The notes: generated by a model not told the origin, from the sequence alone. Positions 1 through 6,799 are shown, numbered from the stretch's first letter. The stretch: DNA of 8,391 bases from Roseovarius sp. UBA3070 (GCA_002366775.1 DFBW01000047.1:1-8391), one strand, 5' to 3'. Program-made: numbers and translations.

Positions 1-140
1 GCCACGGCGTCATCCTGACCGGGATCGGTATCAATAATGATCTTTCGGGGGGGCATGCGGGCCTCATCTGTGTGGCGGGCACCATGCTGGGCGGGGGGCA
101 GAATGTCCACCACCACACAGATGATTATGCGCTTTGCCAC
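1..140 (-). CDS. Inosine-uridine preferring nucleoside hydrolase, N-terminal fragment
   Basis: Only the start of this gene is in the window; it continues past position 1. From an ATG at 56 it reads MPPRKIIIDTDPGQDDAVA. The D-T-D-P-G-x-D-D signature is the calcium- and ribose-binding N-terminal motif of the inosine-uridine nucleoside hydrolase family, which splits the N-glycosidic bond of nucleosides into base and ribose for salvage or catabolism. Two starts compete. The ATG at 56 has GAGG at 62-65, 5 nt upstream, and gives the usual family N-terminus. A GTG at 140 has a stronger Shine-Dalgarno, GGAGGG at 147-152, and would add 28 in-frame residues (V-A-K-R-I-I-I-C-V-V-V...). I annotate the longer form because of the ribosome binding site, but the family norm favours 56. 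It follows mazG on the same strand and may be co-transcribed. The family call is firm; substrate preference cannot be judged from this fragment. Confidence 0.85.
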   Translation of the reverse strand, partial: MAKRIIICVVVDILPPAQHGARHTDEARMPPRKIIIDTDPGQDDAV

Positions 141-146
141 CGATTT

Positions 147-152
147 CCCTCC
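147..152 (-). promoter_or_regulatory. Strong Shine-Dalgarno (GGAGGG) upstream of nucleoside hydrolase
   Basis: Read on the minus strand, GGAGGG lies 6 nt before an in-frame GTG at 140. It is the best ribosome binding site in the mazG/nucleoside hydrolase junction and is the main argument for a start upstream of the conventional ATG at 56. Confidence 0.55.
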
Positions 153-180
153 ACCTATGGGCGGGCCAGCGCAAGGATGC

Positions 181-999
181 CTAGCCGCTTTTCTCTTCGG
201 CTTTGGCACGATCCCAAAGGGCGTCCATCTCGGCCAGATCAGAATGCTCGGGGCGTTTGCCTTGCTCGGCCAGGAATGCCTCAATCCGCTCAAACCGGCG
301 GGTGAATTTACCGTTGGCCCGGCGCAGGGCGGCTTCGGGTTCTACCCCCATGTGGCGCGCCAGATTGGCCATGACAAACAGCAAATCGCCAAATTCTTCT
401 TCGACTTCATTCTGGGTCAACTCGCTTGCGGCCTCTGTCAACTCGGCGACTTCCTCGGTGATTTTATCCAACACCTGATCGACCTCGGGCCAGTCAAACC
501 CAACCCGTGCGGCGCGTTTTTGCAATTTTGCGGCCCGTAACAGGGCAGGCAGCCCCACGGCCACACCATCCAGCGTCCCTGTTTGGGCCTTACCGGCGCG
601 TTCGCCCGCTTTGAGCGTTTCCCAATCACGGGTTTGCTGCTCGGCTGATTTATCGCGGCTTTCATCGCCAAATACATGCGGATGCCGCGCAATCATTTTT
701 GCGCTAATTCCGTCCGCTACCTGATTGAAATCAAACAGGCCTTTCTCATCGGCGATCTGTGCGTGAAACACCGATTGCAGTAACAGATCACCCAGCTCGT
801 CGCGCAGCTCATCCCAAGCCTCGCGCTCTATCGCGTCGGCGACTTCATAGGCCTCTTCAATCGTGTAGGGCGCGATGGTGGCAAAATCCTGTTCAATGTC
901 CCATGGACAGCCGGTATCAGGGTCGCGCAACCGGCGCATAATGGCGATCAGACGGGGCATCCCGCCATGTGGGTCATGAATAGATCGATCGTCAGCCAT
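181..999 (-). CDS. mazG: Nucleoside triphosphate pyrophosphohydrolase MazG
   Basis: This 272-residue protein hydrolyses (d)NTPs to NMP and pyrophosphate, a house-cleaning and stress-related activity in the cytoplasm. It has the two tandem all-alpha MazG domains of the full-length family (E. coli MazG is about 263 residues). The first begins near C31-P-W-D34 and has the Mg-binding pattern E48-E49-x-x-E52 with E68 and D71 in the segment D-E-L-G-D-L-L-L-Q. The second has K-L-Q-K-R-A-A-R-V-G-F-D-W at 158-170, E182-E183-x-x-E186, and E202/D205 in E-E-E-F-G-D-L-L-F. All these acidic residues are present, so both domains look intact. The ATG at 999 is preceded by AGAGG about 9 nt upstream on the minus strand. 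The gene is divergent from the amidohydrolase across a 63-bp gap and is followed by the nucleoside hydrolase, which suggests a small nucleotide-metabolism unit. Confidence 0.96.
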   Translation of the reverse strand: MADDRSIHDPHGGMPRLIAIMRRLRDPDTGCPWDIEQDFATIAPYTIEEAYEVADAIEREAWDELRDELGDLLLQSVFHAQIADEKGLFDFNQVADGISAKMIARHPHVFGDESRDKSAEQQTRDWETLKAGERAGKAQTGTLDGVAVGLPALLRAAKLQKRAARVGFDWPEVDQVLDKITEEVAELTEAASELTQNEVEEEFGDLLFVMANLARHMGVEPEAALRRANGKFTRRFERIEAFLAEQGKRPEHSDLAEMDALWDRAKAEEKSG

Positions 1000-1062
1000 T
1001 GCAGCGGGCCTCTAATTGCGGTTGAGTGAACCCTGACGGGCATTCAAACAGGAGTCCAGAGC

Positions 1063-2232
1063 ATGGCGGTGATCAACCGCATCGCAGGTTTTGCCGATGA
1101 CATGACCGCCTGGCGCAAGCACTTGCATGAAACGCCCGAACTGGGGTTTGAGTGCCACGAAACCGCTGCTTTCGTGGTGGAAAAGTTGCGCGAATTCGGT
1201 ATCACCCAGATTGAGACTGGCATTGCCACCAGCGGTGTTGTCGCCGTGATTGACGGGCAAGGAGATGGCCCCACCATTGGCCTGCGCGCTGATATGGATG
1301 CTTTGCCAATTTCTGAGATGACCGGGTTGGACTATGCCTCAAAAAATGCCGGGAAAATGCATGCCTGTGGCCATGATGGGCACACCACGATGTTGCTGGG
1401 CGCGGCCCGTTATCTGGCTGAAACCCGCAATTTCAAAGGTCGTGTGGCGTTGATTTTCCAACCGGCCGAAGAAGGGCCGGGAGGGGCAAAAATTATGGTC
1501 GAAGAGGGCATTCTGGACCGCTACGATATCGCGCAGGTCTATGCGTTGCACACACAGCCAGGGGCGCAGGCGGGCTCATTTCACACCACGCCGGGCCCGA
1601 TTATGGCGGCGGCGGATACGTTTCACATTGATATCACAGGCGTCGGCGGGCACGCCGCTTATCCACAGGAATCGCGTGATCCGGTGGTTGCCGCGGCGGG
1701 AATTGTGCAGGCAATTCAATCGATTATAAGCCGTAATTCAGCCGCTCGTGAAGAGGTGGTGCTCTCGGTTACGCAGATACATACCGGCTCGATTGACAAT
1801 GTGATTCCGCAGACTGCTTATCTGAATGGCACGATCAGAACCTTTGATGAGGGCGTGCAGGCAATGGTGTTTGAACGGTTGCAACAGGTGGTTGACGGGC
1901 AGGCGGCCACTTACGGGGTTGAGGCGGAGCTGCGTATTGAGGTGGGCTACCCGCCGACGGTGAATGATCCGCTCGCAACCGAATTCGCAGCATCGGTGGC
2001 AGCAGATGTATCCGGGCCGGATGCTGTTTCAACCAGCTACACTCCAGAAATGGGGGCTGAGGATTTTGCTTACATGTTGCGACATCGCCCCGGTGCTTAC
2101 CTATTTTTGGGGCAAGGCGATGCGGCAGGGCTGCACCATCCGGAGTTTGATTTCAACGATGCAGTGGCCCCGGTTGGCGCGTCGTTCTTTGCCCGGTTGG
2201 TAGAGCAGGCGCAGCCCTTGTTGGAACGCTGA
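1063..2232 (+). CDS. M20-family amidohydrolase (hippurate hydrolase / AbgB / IAA-amino acid hydrolase type)
   Basis: This is a 389-residue cytoplasmic metallo-amidohydrolase of peptidase family M20 (subfamily D), the usual family length. Members cleave N-acyl amino acids such as N-benzoylglycine, N-acetyl amino acids or indoleacetyl amino acids. Visible motifs in order: R-K-H-L-H-E-x-P-E-L-G-F at 18-29; G-L-R-A-D-M-D-A-L-P at 73-82; the metal site M-H-A-C-G-H-D-G-H at 99-107 with C102 and H104; the catalytic and metal-binding pair E136-E137 in Q-P-A-E-E-G; H163; the dimerisation-domain motif G-G-H-A-A-Y-P at 195-201; G-A-E-D-F at 331-335; and H358-H359 near the end. The start at 1063 has AGGAG at 1050-1054. 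It lies 34 bp before the ureohydrolase gene on the same strand, so the two are probably co-transcribed. The true substrate cannot be read from the sequence. Adjacency to a guanidine-splitting enzyme suggests amino-acid or polyamine nitrogen catabolism, which is inference. Confidence 0.93.
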   Translation: MAVINRIAGFADDMTAWRKHLHETPELGFECHETAAFVVEKLREFGITQIETGIATSGVVAVIDGQGDGPTIGLRADMDALPISEMTGLDYASKNAGKMHACGHDGHTTMLLGAARYLAETRNFKGRVALIFQPAEEGPGGAKIMVEEGILDRYDIAQVYALHTQPGAQAGSFHTTPGPIMAAADTFHIDITGVGGHAAYPQESRDPVVAAAGIVQAIQSIISRNSAAREEVVLSVTQIHTGSIDNVIPQTAYLNGTIRTFDEGVQAMVFERLQQVVDGQAATYGVEAELRIEVGYPPTVNDPLATEFAASVAADVSGPDAVSTSYTPEMGAEDFAYMLRHRPGAYLFLGQGDAAGLHHPEFDFNDAVAPVGASFFARLVEQAQPLLER

Positions 2233-2266
2233 GTGCAAATAGAATGGAAGAAGAGGTAATATTATC

Positions 2267-3235
2267 ATGGCATTAGCGGATGCAAAGAACGAAGTTGATC
2301 TGGCGTTCACGCGCAAGGGTTTGAAGGGGCAAGGATATGAAAATGCCTTTGGCGGCGCGACGTCATTTCTACGAAGGCGCTACACCAAAGACCTGACCGG
2401 GGTTGATATTGCGGTGACTGGCGTGCCGTTCGATCAGGCCGTCACCCATCGCCCAGGCACCCGGTTTGGCCCTCGTGCAATCCGCGAGGCCAGCACGCTG
2501 CAACCTTTTGATGCGCCCTACGGTTGGGATGGCTATGATCCGATGGAGGAGTTGAACATCATTGATTACGGCGATCTCAGCTTTGATTATGCCGATATTC
2601 CTTCCTTTCCCGGCGCGTTGCAGGCGCATATCAAGACCATTCTGGATTCCGGGGCGGCCAGTATTACCTTGGGAGGGGATCATTACATTTCTTTCCCGAT
2701 TCTAAGGGCTTACGCCGAGAAGTTCGGGCCAGTGTCATTGCTGCAATTTGATGCGCATTCTGATACTTGGCCGGATGATGACATGGCCCGCGTGGATCAT
2801 GGAACGATGTTTTACAAGGCCGTGAAGGAAGGGCTGATTGATGTTAAACGCTCGGTGCAGGTGGGTATTCGCACAACCAACCCGGATACTTTGGGTGTAA
2901 ACACCATTGACGCCCGCGAGGTGCATGAACGTGGTCCCGTGGAAACATCAAAGAAAATCAAAGAGATACTGGGCGATGCTCAGACATATCTGACCTTTGA
3001 TATTGACGGGCTGGACCCGGCGTTTGCCCCCGGAACCGGCACGCCGGTCTGGGGCGGGCTGACCAGTGGGCAGGCGTCCATTATCCTGCGGGATCTGGCC
3101 GGGATCAATATGATCGGCGGTGATGTGGTTGAGGTGTCCCCACAATATGACGTGTCCGGTGCTACGGCTGTGGCAGGGGCACATGTGGCGATGGAATTGC
3201 TGTGTTTGTGGGGTTGGACCCGCCGCAAAGGGTAA
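2267..3235 (+). CDS. speB: Agmatinase (ureohydrolase family)
   Basis: This 322-residue enzyme belongs to the arginase/agmatinase/formiminoglutamase superfamily. Agmatinases hydrolyse agmatine to putrescine and urea using a binuclear manganese centre in the cytoplasm. All six expected metal ligands are visible: H139 in G-G-D-H, D162, H164 and D166 in D-A-H-S-D, and D245 and D247 in D-I-D-G-L-D. The family motif P-A-F-A-P-G-T-G-T-P follows at 251-260. The N-terminal part contains T-G-V-P-F-D (51-56) and R-P-G-T-R-F-G-P-R-A-I-R (62-73), typical of bacterial agmatinases. It is slightly longer than E. coli SpeB (about 306 residues). The ATG at 2267 has AGAGG about 10 nt upstream. It follows the M20 amidohydrolase at 34 bp and is probably in the same operon. 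Family membership is firm; guanidinobutyrase, guanidinopropionase or another guanidino substrate is possible, since the ligands alone do not separate these. Confidence 0.9.
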   Translation: MALADAKNEVDLAFTRKGLKGQGYENAFGGATSFLRRRYTKDLTGVDIAVTGVPFDQAVTHRPGTRFGPRAIREASTLQPFDAPYGWDGYDPMEELNIIDYGDLSFDYADIPSFPGALQAHIKTILDSGAASITLGGDHYISFPILRAYAEKFGPVSLLQFDAHSDTWPDDDMARVDHGTMFYKAVKEGLIDVKRSVQVGIRTTNPDTLGVNTIDAREVHERGPVETSKKIKEILGDAQTYLTFDIDGLDPAFAPGTGTPVWGGLTSGQASIILRDLAGINMIGGDVVEVSPQYDVSGATAVAGAHVAMELLCLWGWTRRKG

Positions 3236-3319
3236 TGCAGTGTTCGGGCTGGCCAGAGGTTTGAGGCGGTAGGTTGTGAACGCCTGACGTTTAATGATGA
3301 CCAACAAAGGGATGATGCT

Positions 3320-3742
3320 ATGAAATGGGTGCTGACCAGCCTGATGGTGATCGTCATTCTGGCGGTGGGATTAAGCCTTTGGGCACGTCTTGCCCCGTCA
3401 GACCCCGACCACTGGCACGTCATGCCAAACAAGCCGCGTGACATCAACCAAGAGGGGGCGGCGCTTCGGGTGGTGGTGGCACAAGAAGACACGCTGGCGC
3501 GGCTTCATGACATCATCCTGGACGAGCCACGCACGATCATGCTGGCCGGATCAGTAGAGGATGGGATGATCACCTATATCACCCGCTCGGCGCTGTTTGG
3601 TTTTCCCGATTACACGACAGTATGGCAAAACGGGTCTGAACTGGCTGTCTATGGACGGTTGCGCATTGGCTATTCAGATTTGGGAGTTAACGCTGCCCGC
3701 ATTGATCGCTGGCTGGCTCTGCTTGGGCAGGGCGGAGGATAG
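3320..3742 (+). CDS. DUF1499 family protein, N-terminally membrane-anchored
   Basis: This 140-residue protein begins with one hydrophobic segment at about 3-22 (L-T-S-L-M-V-I-V-I-L-A-V-G-L-S-L), predicting a membrane anchor with the rest outside the cytoplasm. The C-terminal part carries the pattern typical of DUF1499: I-T-Y-I-T-R-S (84-90), G-F-P-D-Y-T-T-V (94-101), and [18 protein letters not shown] (115-132). The biochemical function of the family is not known to me. An AAAGGG sequence lies just upstream of the ATG. It is 84 bp downstream of the agmatinase gene on the same strand, so co-transcription is possible but not shown. Its last 69 bases overlap the 3' end of the convergent gene for a small secreted protein, and the overlapped part encodes its most recognisable motif. 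Confidence 0.82.
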   Translation: MKWVLTSLMVIVILAVGLSLWARLAPSDPDHWHVMPNKPRDINQEGAALRVVVAQEDTLARLHDIILDEPRTIMLAGSVEDGMITYITRSALFGFPDYTTVWQNGSELAVYGRLRIGYSDLGVNAARIDRWLALLGQGGG

Positions 3743-3967
3743 GCAGCCCTCCTGCAACTCGCGCCACATCGGTACATTCAGTGACATCTGACATTGCGCC
3801 ATGAACATCCGGCCATCGACCTGCAAACAAATGCTTTCGCCCAGTTCCACCCGTGACCCGCTGCTATCGGTGCAATAGCAATCAATCGGCACGCCATTCA
3901 TTGTACCGTCAGCCAGCACCGGGCTGGCGGCAAGAATGAGCGATATAAAGGTGACAAGCCTTTTCAT
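3674..3967 (-). CDS. Small secreted cysteine-containing protein, unknown function
   Basis: I do not recognise a named family. The 97-residue product has a clear signal peptide: M-K-R, a hydrophobic core [11 protein letters not shown], and a likely signal peptidase I site after A-S-P-V-L-A (residue 19). The mature part of about 78 residues has five cysteines, C30, C32, C47, C59 and C75, which suggests disulfide bonding or metal binding in the periplasm. The segment S-L-N-V-P-M-W-R-E (62-70) looks structured rather than low complexity. I chose the ATG at 3967 instead of an in-frame upstream ATG at 4021. The signal peptide begins there, and a strong promoter ends right at that codon, leaving no room for the longer form. 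The 3' end overlaps the DUF1499 gene by 69 bp in the antisense direction. A coding role is supported by the signal peptide plus promoter, but homologues would be needed to be certain. Confidence 0.75.
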   Translation of the reverse strand: MKRLVTFISLILAASPVLADGTMNGVPIDCYCTDSSGSRVELGESICLQVDGRMFMAQCQMSLNVPMWRELQEGCLSSALPKQSQPAINAGSVNSQI

Positions 3968-3973
3968 ACGCCA

Positions 3974-4002
3974 ATTATAGCATGAAGTTCTCCCTTGACC
4001 AA
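3974..4002 (-). promoter_or_regulatory. Sigma-70-type promoter predicting a leaderless transcript for the small secreted protein
   Basis: On the minus strand a perfect -10 box TATAAT lies at 3979-3974. It is separated by exactly 17 nt from a partial -35 box, TTGGTC, at 4002-3997. Counting the last base of the -10 box as -7 puts +1 at 3967, the A of the ATG of the secreted-protein gene. No Shine-Dalgarno fits between the promoter and that ATG. The -35 matches consensus only in TTG, so the -10 carries most of the weight. Confidence 0.6.
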
Positions 4003-4032
4003 TCCGTCTGGATCGGGACAAGAAGCCGCATC

Positions 4033-5082
4033 ATGATACCACGCGACAGATTAGAACAAATCACCCAGCGGTTCGAGTTTATCGAGGCGCAGATGGCAAC
4101 AGGCGAGGGCGATATTGCCCAGTTGGGCCGCGAGTACGCCGAAATGCGCCCCGTGGTTGACGAAATCCGCGCCTATATTGAGCTGCTGGATGATCAGCGT
4201 GCTGTGCGCGAAATGCTGGATGATCCGGAAATGCACGATCTTGCTAAGCGTGAGCTGGCTGATCTGGAGGCCCGCGTGCCAGATATGGAAGCCTCGCTTC
4301 AACTGGCGCTCTTGCCCAAGGACAAGGCCGATGCACGCCCCGCCATCATCGAGATCCGCCCCGGAACAGGCGGCGAGGAGGCGGCGTTATTTGCCGGAGA
4401 TTTGCTGCGGATGTATCAGCGCTATTCTGAGGGCCGTGGCTGGAAGTTTGAGATTATCGAGGAAAGCCAGACCGAACTGGGCGGCATCAAAGAGGTGATC
4501 GCCCATGTGAAGGGTGAAAACGTCTTTGCCAGGATGAAGTTTGAAAGCGGTGTGCACCGGGTGCAGCGCGTGCCCGAAACCGAAAGCGGCGGGCGCATTC
4601 ATACCTCGGCCGCCACAGTGGCGGTGCTGCCCGAGGCCGAGGATGTGGATATTCAGATTGATGCCAATGACATTCGCATTGATACGATGCGCGCCTCCGG
4701 GTCTGGCGGGCAACATGTGAACACCACCGATTCTGCGGTGCGCATCACGCATATTCCCTCGGGTATCGTGGTCACCAGCTCTGAAAAATCCCAACACCGC
4801 AACCGAGAGATTGCGATGCAGGTGCTTAAAACCCGGCTGTTTGATGCAGAGCGCCAAAAGGTCCATAATGAGCGGTCTGCTGACCGCGCCGCTCAGGTGG
4901 GCACGGGGGATCGCTCCGAACGCATCCGCACCTATAATTTCCCGCAGGGGCGCATGACGGATCATCGCATCAACCTGACGCTCTATAAGCTGGATCAGGT
5001 GATGCAGGGCGATCTGGACGAGGTGATAGATGCGCTGACGGCCGATGCACAGGCGGGTTTGCTGGCGGAGATGGATGGGTGA
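4033..5082 (+). CDS. prfA: Peptide chain release factor 1
   Basis: RF1 recognises UAA and UAG in the ribosomal A site and triggers release of the finished protein. The 349-residue product has the N-terminal helical domain (about 1-95), [11 protein letters not shown] (107-117), and the codon-recognition tripeptide P181-E182-T183. P-x-T marks RF1, whereas RF2 has S-P-F. The peptidyl-tRNA hydrolysis motif G225-G226-Q227 lies in G-S-G-G-Q-H-V-N, followed by H-I-P-S-G-I-V-V. The reading frame is open back to an ATG at 3982. The ATG at 4033 is preferred because [10 protein letters not shown] matches the usual start and gives the usual length, and the longer form would run into the divergent promoter. 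The ribosome binding site is weak (GACAAGAAG). The gene overlaps prmC by 4 nt. Confidence 0.97.
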   Translation: MIPRDRLEQITQRFEFIEAQMATGEGDIAQLGREYAEMRPVVDEIRAYIELLDDQRAVREMLDDPEMHDLAKRELADLEARVPDMEASLQLALLPKDKADARPAIIEIRPGTGGEEAALFAGDLLRMYQRYSEGRGWKFEIIEESQTELGGIKEVIAHVKGENVFARMKFESGVHRVQRVPETESGGRIHTSAATVAVLPEAEDVDIQIDANDIRIDTMRASGSGGQHVNTTDSAVRITHIPSGIVVTSSEKSQHRNREIAMQVLKTRLFDAERQKVHNERSADRAAQVGTGDRSERIRTYNFPQGRMTDHRINLTLYKLDQVMQGDLDEVIDALTADAQAGLLAEMDG

Positions 5083-5909
5083 TCGTCCAGGAGGCGCTGA
5101 GACTGGGGATCGTGCGTCTTAGGGACGCCGGTATTGATGACCCGGCCCGCGATGCACGGCTTTTGATGGCGGCCTGTCTTGGCGTACAACGTGACCGCCT
5201 GACCCTTGTGGTGCAGGATGAATTTGATCCACTGGTCGAAGCCAATTTCTTTGCCGCCATTGGTGAGCGCCAGCAAAACCGCCCCATGTCACATCTGTTG
5301 GGGTATCGTGATTTTTATGGTCACCGGTTCAGCGTGTCATCTGATGTCTTGGATCCGCGTGGTGATACAGAAACGCTGGTTGCTGCGGCCCTTGATGTGC
5401 CCTTTGAAACTGTTCTTGATTTGGGCACCGGATCGGGCTGCATTGTGACAAGCCTGTTGGCGCAACGGGCGCAGGCACGCGGCGTGGGCAGCGATCTGTC
5501 ACAAGCCGCCCTGAGCATTGCTGAAAAGAACGCCCAAGCTCTGGATGTGGCCAATCGGTGCCGCTTTTTGCACTCTGATTGGTTTGAAGCGGTTGAGGGT
5601 ACGTTTGATTTGATCGTCTCAAACCCGCCTTACATAGCCGCAGATGAAATGGACGGCCTGCAACCTGAACTATCGTTTGAGCCACGTATGGCACTGACGG
5701 ATGAGGGCGATGGATTAAGCGCGTACCGTGCCATTACTGCCAAGGCGCGCGCATATCTGCGCCCAAACGGGTGGCTGATGGTTGAGATCGGCCACACCCA
5801 AGGCCCGCCCATTGAACAGATGTTTCACCGCGCCGAGTTGTCATCGGTGAAAGTGTTGCCTGATTTGGATGGCCGGGATCGTGTTGTCGTTGGGCAAAAC
5901 CCGGCATAA
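5079..5909 (+). CDS. prmC: Peptide chain release factor N5-glutamine methyltransferase
   Basis: PrmC (HemK) methylates the glutamine of the GGQ motif in release factors with S-adenosylmethionine, which raises termination efficiency. The 276-residue protein has the small N-terminal helical domain (about 1-85), then a Rossmann-type methyltransferase domain. SAM motif I is [11 protein letters not shown] at 112-122, and N182-P-P-Y185 contacts the target glutamine. The family-specific tail [17 protein letters not shown] is at 201-217. The GTG start at 5079 overlaps the prfA stop as GTGA and has GGAG at 5067-5070, so translation is probably coupled to that of its substrate. One detail is unusual: the linker motif usually written I-P-R-P-D-T-E reads D-P-R-G-D-T-E (92-98), with glycine in place of the second proline. 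Confidence 0.96.
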   Translation: MIVQEALRLGIVRLRDAGIDDPARDARLLMAACLGVQRDRLTLVVQDEFDPLVEANFFAAIGERQQNRPMSHLLGYRDFYGHRFSVSSDVLDPRGDTETLVAAALDVPFETVLDLGTGSGCIVTSLLAQRAQARGVGSDLSQAALSIAEKNAQALDVANRCRFLHSDWFEAVEGTFDLIVSNPPYIAADEMDGLQPELSFEPRMALTDEGDGLSAYRAITAKARAYLRPNGWLMVEIGHTQGPPIEQMFHRAELSSVKVLPDLDGRDRVVVGQNPA

Positions 5910-6153
5910 GTTGCACAAACACCGCGATTTTACGCCTATTACCACGATATACCCGCAAAATCTTCGCTTTGCCCTTGTGCCGCAGCTGCGTGCGTGGTTA
6001 TTGAATATTAGTCATGATCAAGGATGCTCCATTCGGCGCTCCGGCATGACACCAAGCCAAGACATGTCGGGATCCGGGTAACTAAGCGGCGCAAGGGGTG
6101 CCAATCGGATCACACAAACGACGCTTTGAGCATAAGGCAATACAGCAAATCCC
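5910..6153 (+). other. Spacer between prmC and the DUF4167 gene, no gene called
   Basis: This 244-bp stretch is more AT-rich in its first half than its neighbours. It contains short palindromes (GCAGCTGC at 5983-5990, GACATGTC at 6061-6068) and a weak inverted repeat (GATTTT at 5926-5931 with AAAATC at 5957-5962). I found no convincing -35/-10 pair, terminator with a U-tract, tRNA or supported small gene. A promoter for the downstream gene presumably lies here but I cannot place it. Confidence 0.5.
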
Positions 6154-6747
6154 ATGAGATCATCGAAGTCACGTTCGCGTAATAAGTCCAATCGGAACAA
6201 CAATAATCGTCCGTCTGGCGGCAATATCATCAATCGGGTGTTCGACAGTTCGGGCCCCGAAGGTAAAGTGCGCGGTACGCCGCAGCAAATCATCGAGAAA
6301 TACAACCAACTGGCGCGTGACGCACAGCTGGCTGGTGATCGGGTGGCCACGGAAAACTTTCAACAGCACGCGGAACATTATTTGCGGTTGCTGGGCGAAG
6401 CGCAAAAAGAGATGGACGCCAAGCGCGAAGAGCAGGAGCGCCACAATCGTGAGCGCCAGGCCGAGCGCGACCGCGAGCGTGCACAACGCCAGGAGCGTGA
6501 AGCAAACAGCGGCGGCGGCGGTGGTGGAGGCGAATCAGCTGAGCCGACAAAGGGCGGCGATCTGGCCGATGCACCACAACCGGATGTGATGCCCGCCTCG
6601 GTTGGAGACAGTGAAAGTGGTCTGGTGGAAACACCCGAAAGCCAACCCCCAAAGCCCAAACGCCAGCGCAAACCGCGCAAACCCGCGCAAGAGGCGCCCA
6701 AGCCCGTTACAAACGACGAGCCGGGACCAGCGGAAGCCGCTGAGTAA
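6154..6747 (+). CDS. DUF4167 domain protein
   Basis: This 197-residue protein has the alphaproteobacterial DUF4167 domain at its N-terminus: a basic, Asn/Ser/Arg-rich head (2-24), then N-R-V-F-D-S-S-G-P-E-G-K-V-R-G-T-P (27-43) and a helical region Q-L-A-R-D-A-Q-x-A-G-D-R-V-A-x-E-N-F-x-Q-H-A-E-H-Y-x-R-L-L (52-80). The rest is low complexity: a highly charged Glu/Arg helix (about 85-117), seven consecutive glycines (120-126), an acidic linker, and a Lys/Arg/Pro tail around 166-178. No signal peptide or membrane segment is visible, so it is probably cytoplasmic. The basic termini and disordered middle suggest nucleic-acid or ribosome association, which is inference; no activity is known to me. 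It lies downstream of prfA-prmC. No good Shine-Dalgarno precedes the ATG (nearest AAGG is about 16 nt away). A strong hairpin terminator follows 22 bp after its stop. Confidence 0.9.
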   Translation: MRSSKSRSRNKSNRNNNNRPSGGNIINRVFDSSGPEGKVRGTPQQIIEKYNQLARDAQLAGDRVATENFQQHAEHYLRLLGEAQKEMDAKREEQERHNRERQAERDRERAQRQEREANSGGGGGGGESAEPTKGGDLADAPQPDVMPASVGDSESGLVETPESQPPKPKRQRKPRKPAQEAPKPVTNDEPGPAEAAE

Positions 6748-6769
6748 TCAATTCTGTTAGATTGTTATC

Positions 6770-6799
6770 GAAAAGCGCGGGGGAAACCTCGCGCTTTTC
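6770..6799. terminator. Hairpin terminator between convergent DUF4167 gene and rsmA, possibly bidirectional
   Basis: GAAAAGCGCGGGG pairs with CCTCGCGCTTTTC to give a 13-bp stem, with one G-U pair when read on the plus strand, closed by a GAAA tetraloop at 6783-6786. The outer stem is an A-run facing a T-run, so either strand ends in CGCGCTTTTC. It lies 22 bp after the DUF4167 stop and 57 bp after the rsmA stop, where both transcripts should end. There is no long T-tract beyond the stem. Confidence 0.8.

Noticed and set aside
3258..3288. Short inverted repeat AGGCG/CGCCT after the agmatinase gene
   Set aside because: It has only 5 bp of stem with a long loop and no T-run, too weak to call a terminator.
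3951..3981. Possible plus-strand promoter for prfA (GTGACA with TATAGC)
   Set aside because: The -35 is good, but the spacer is 19 nt and the -10 matches only 4 of 6, so I could not support it.
3968..4021. 18-residue N-terminal extension of the small secreted protein
   Set aside because: It would bury the signal peptide internally, and the predicted promoter lies within the extension, downstream of that ATG.
3982..4032. 17-residue N-terminal extension of release factor 1
   Set aside because: The family starts at M-I-P-x-D-R-L. There is no Shine-Dalgarno before 3982, and the region overlaps the divergent promoter.
4387..4965. 192-codon open frame on the minus strand
   Set aside because: It is antisense to the most conserved part of prfA and has no signal, motif or ribosome binding site of its own.
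6024..6182. 52-codon open frame overlapping the start of the DUF4167 gene
   Set aside because: AAGG abuts the ATG with no spacing, so it cannot serve as a ribosome binding site. The composition is unremarkable and the frame runs into a well-supported gene.
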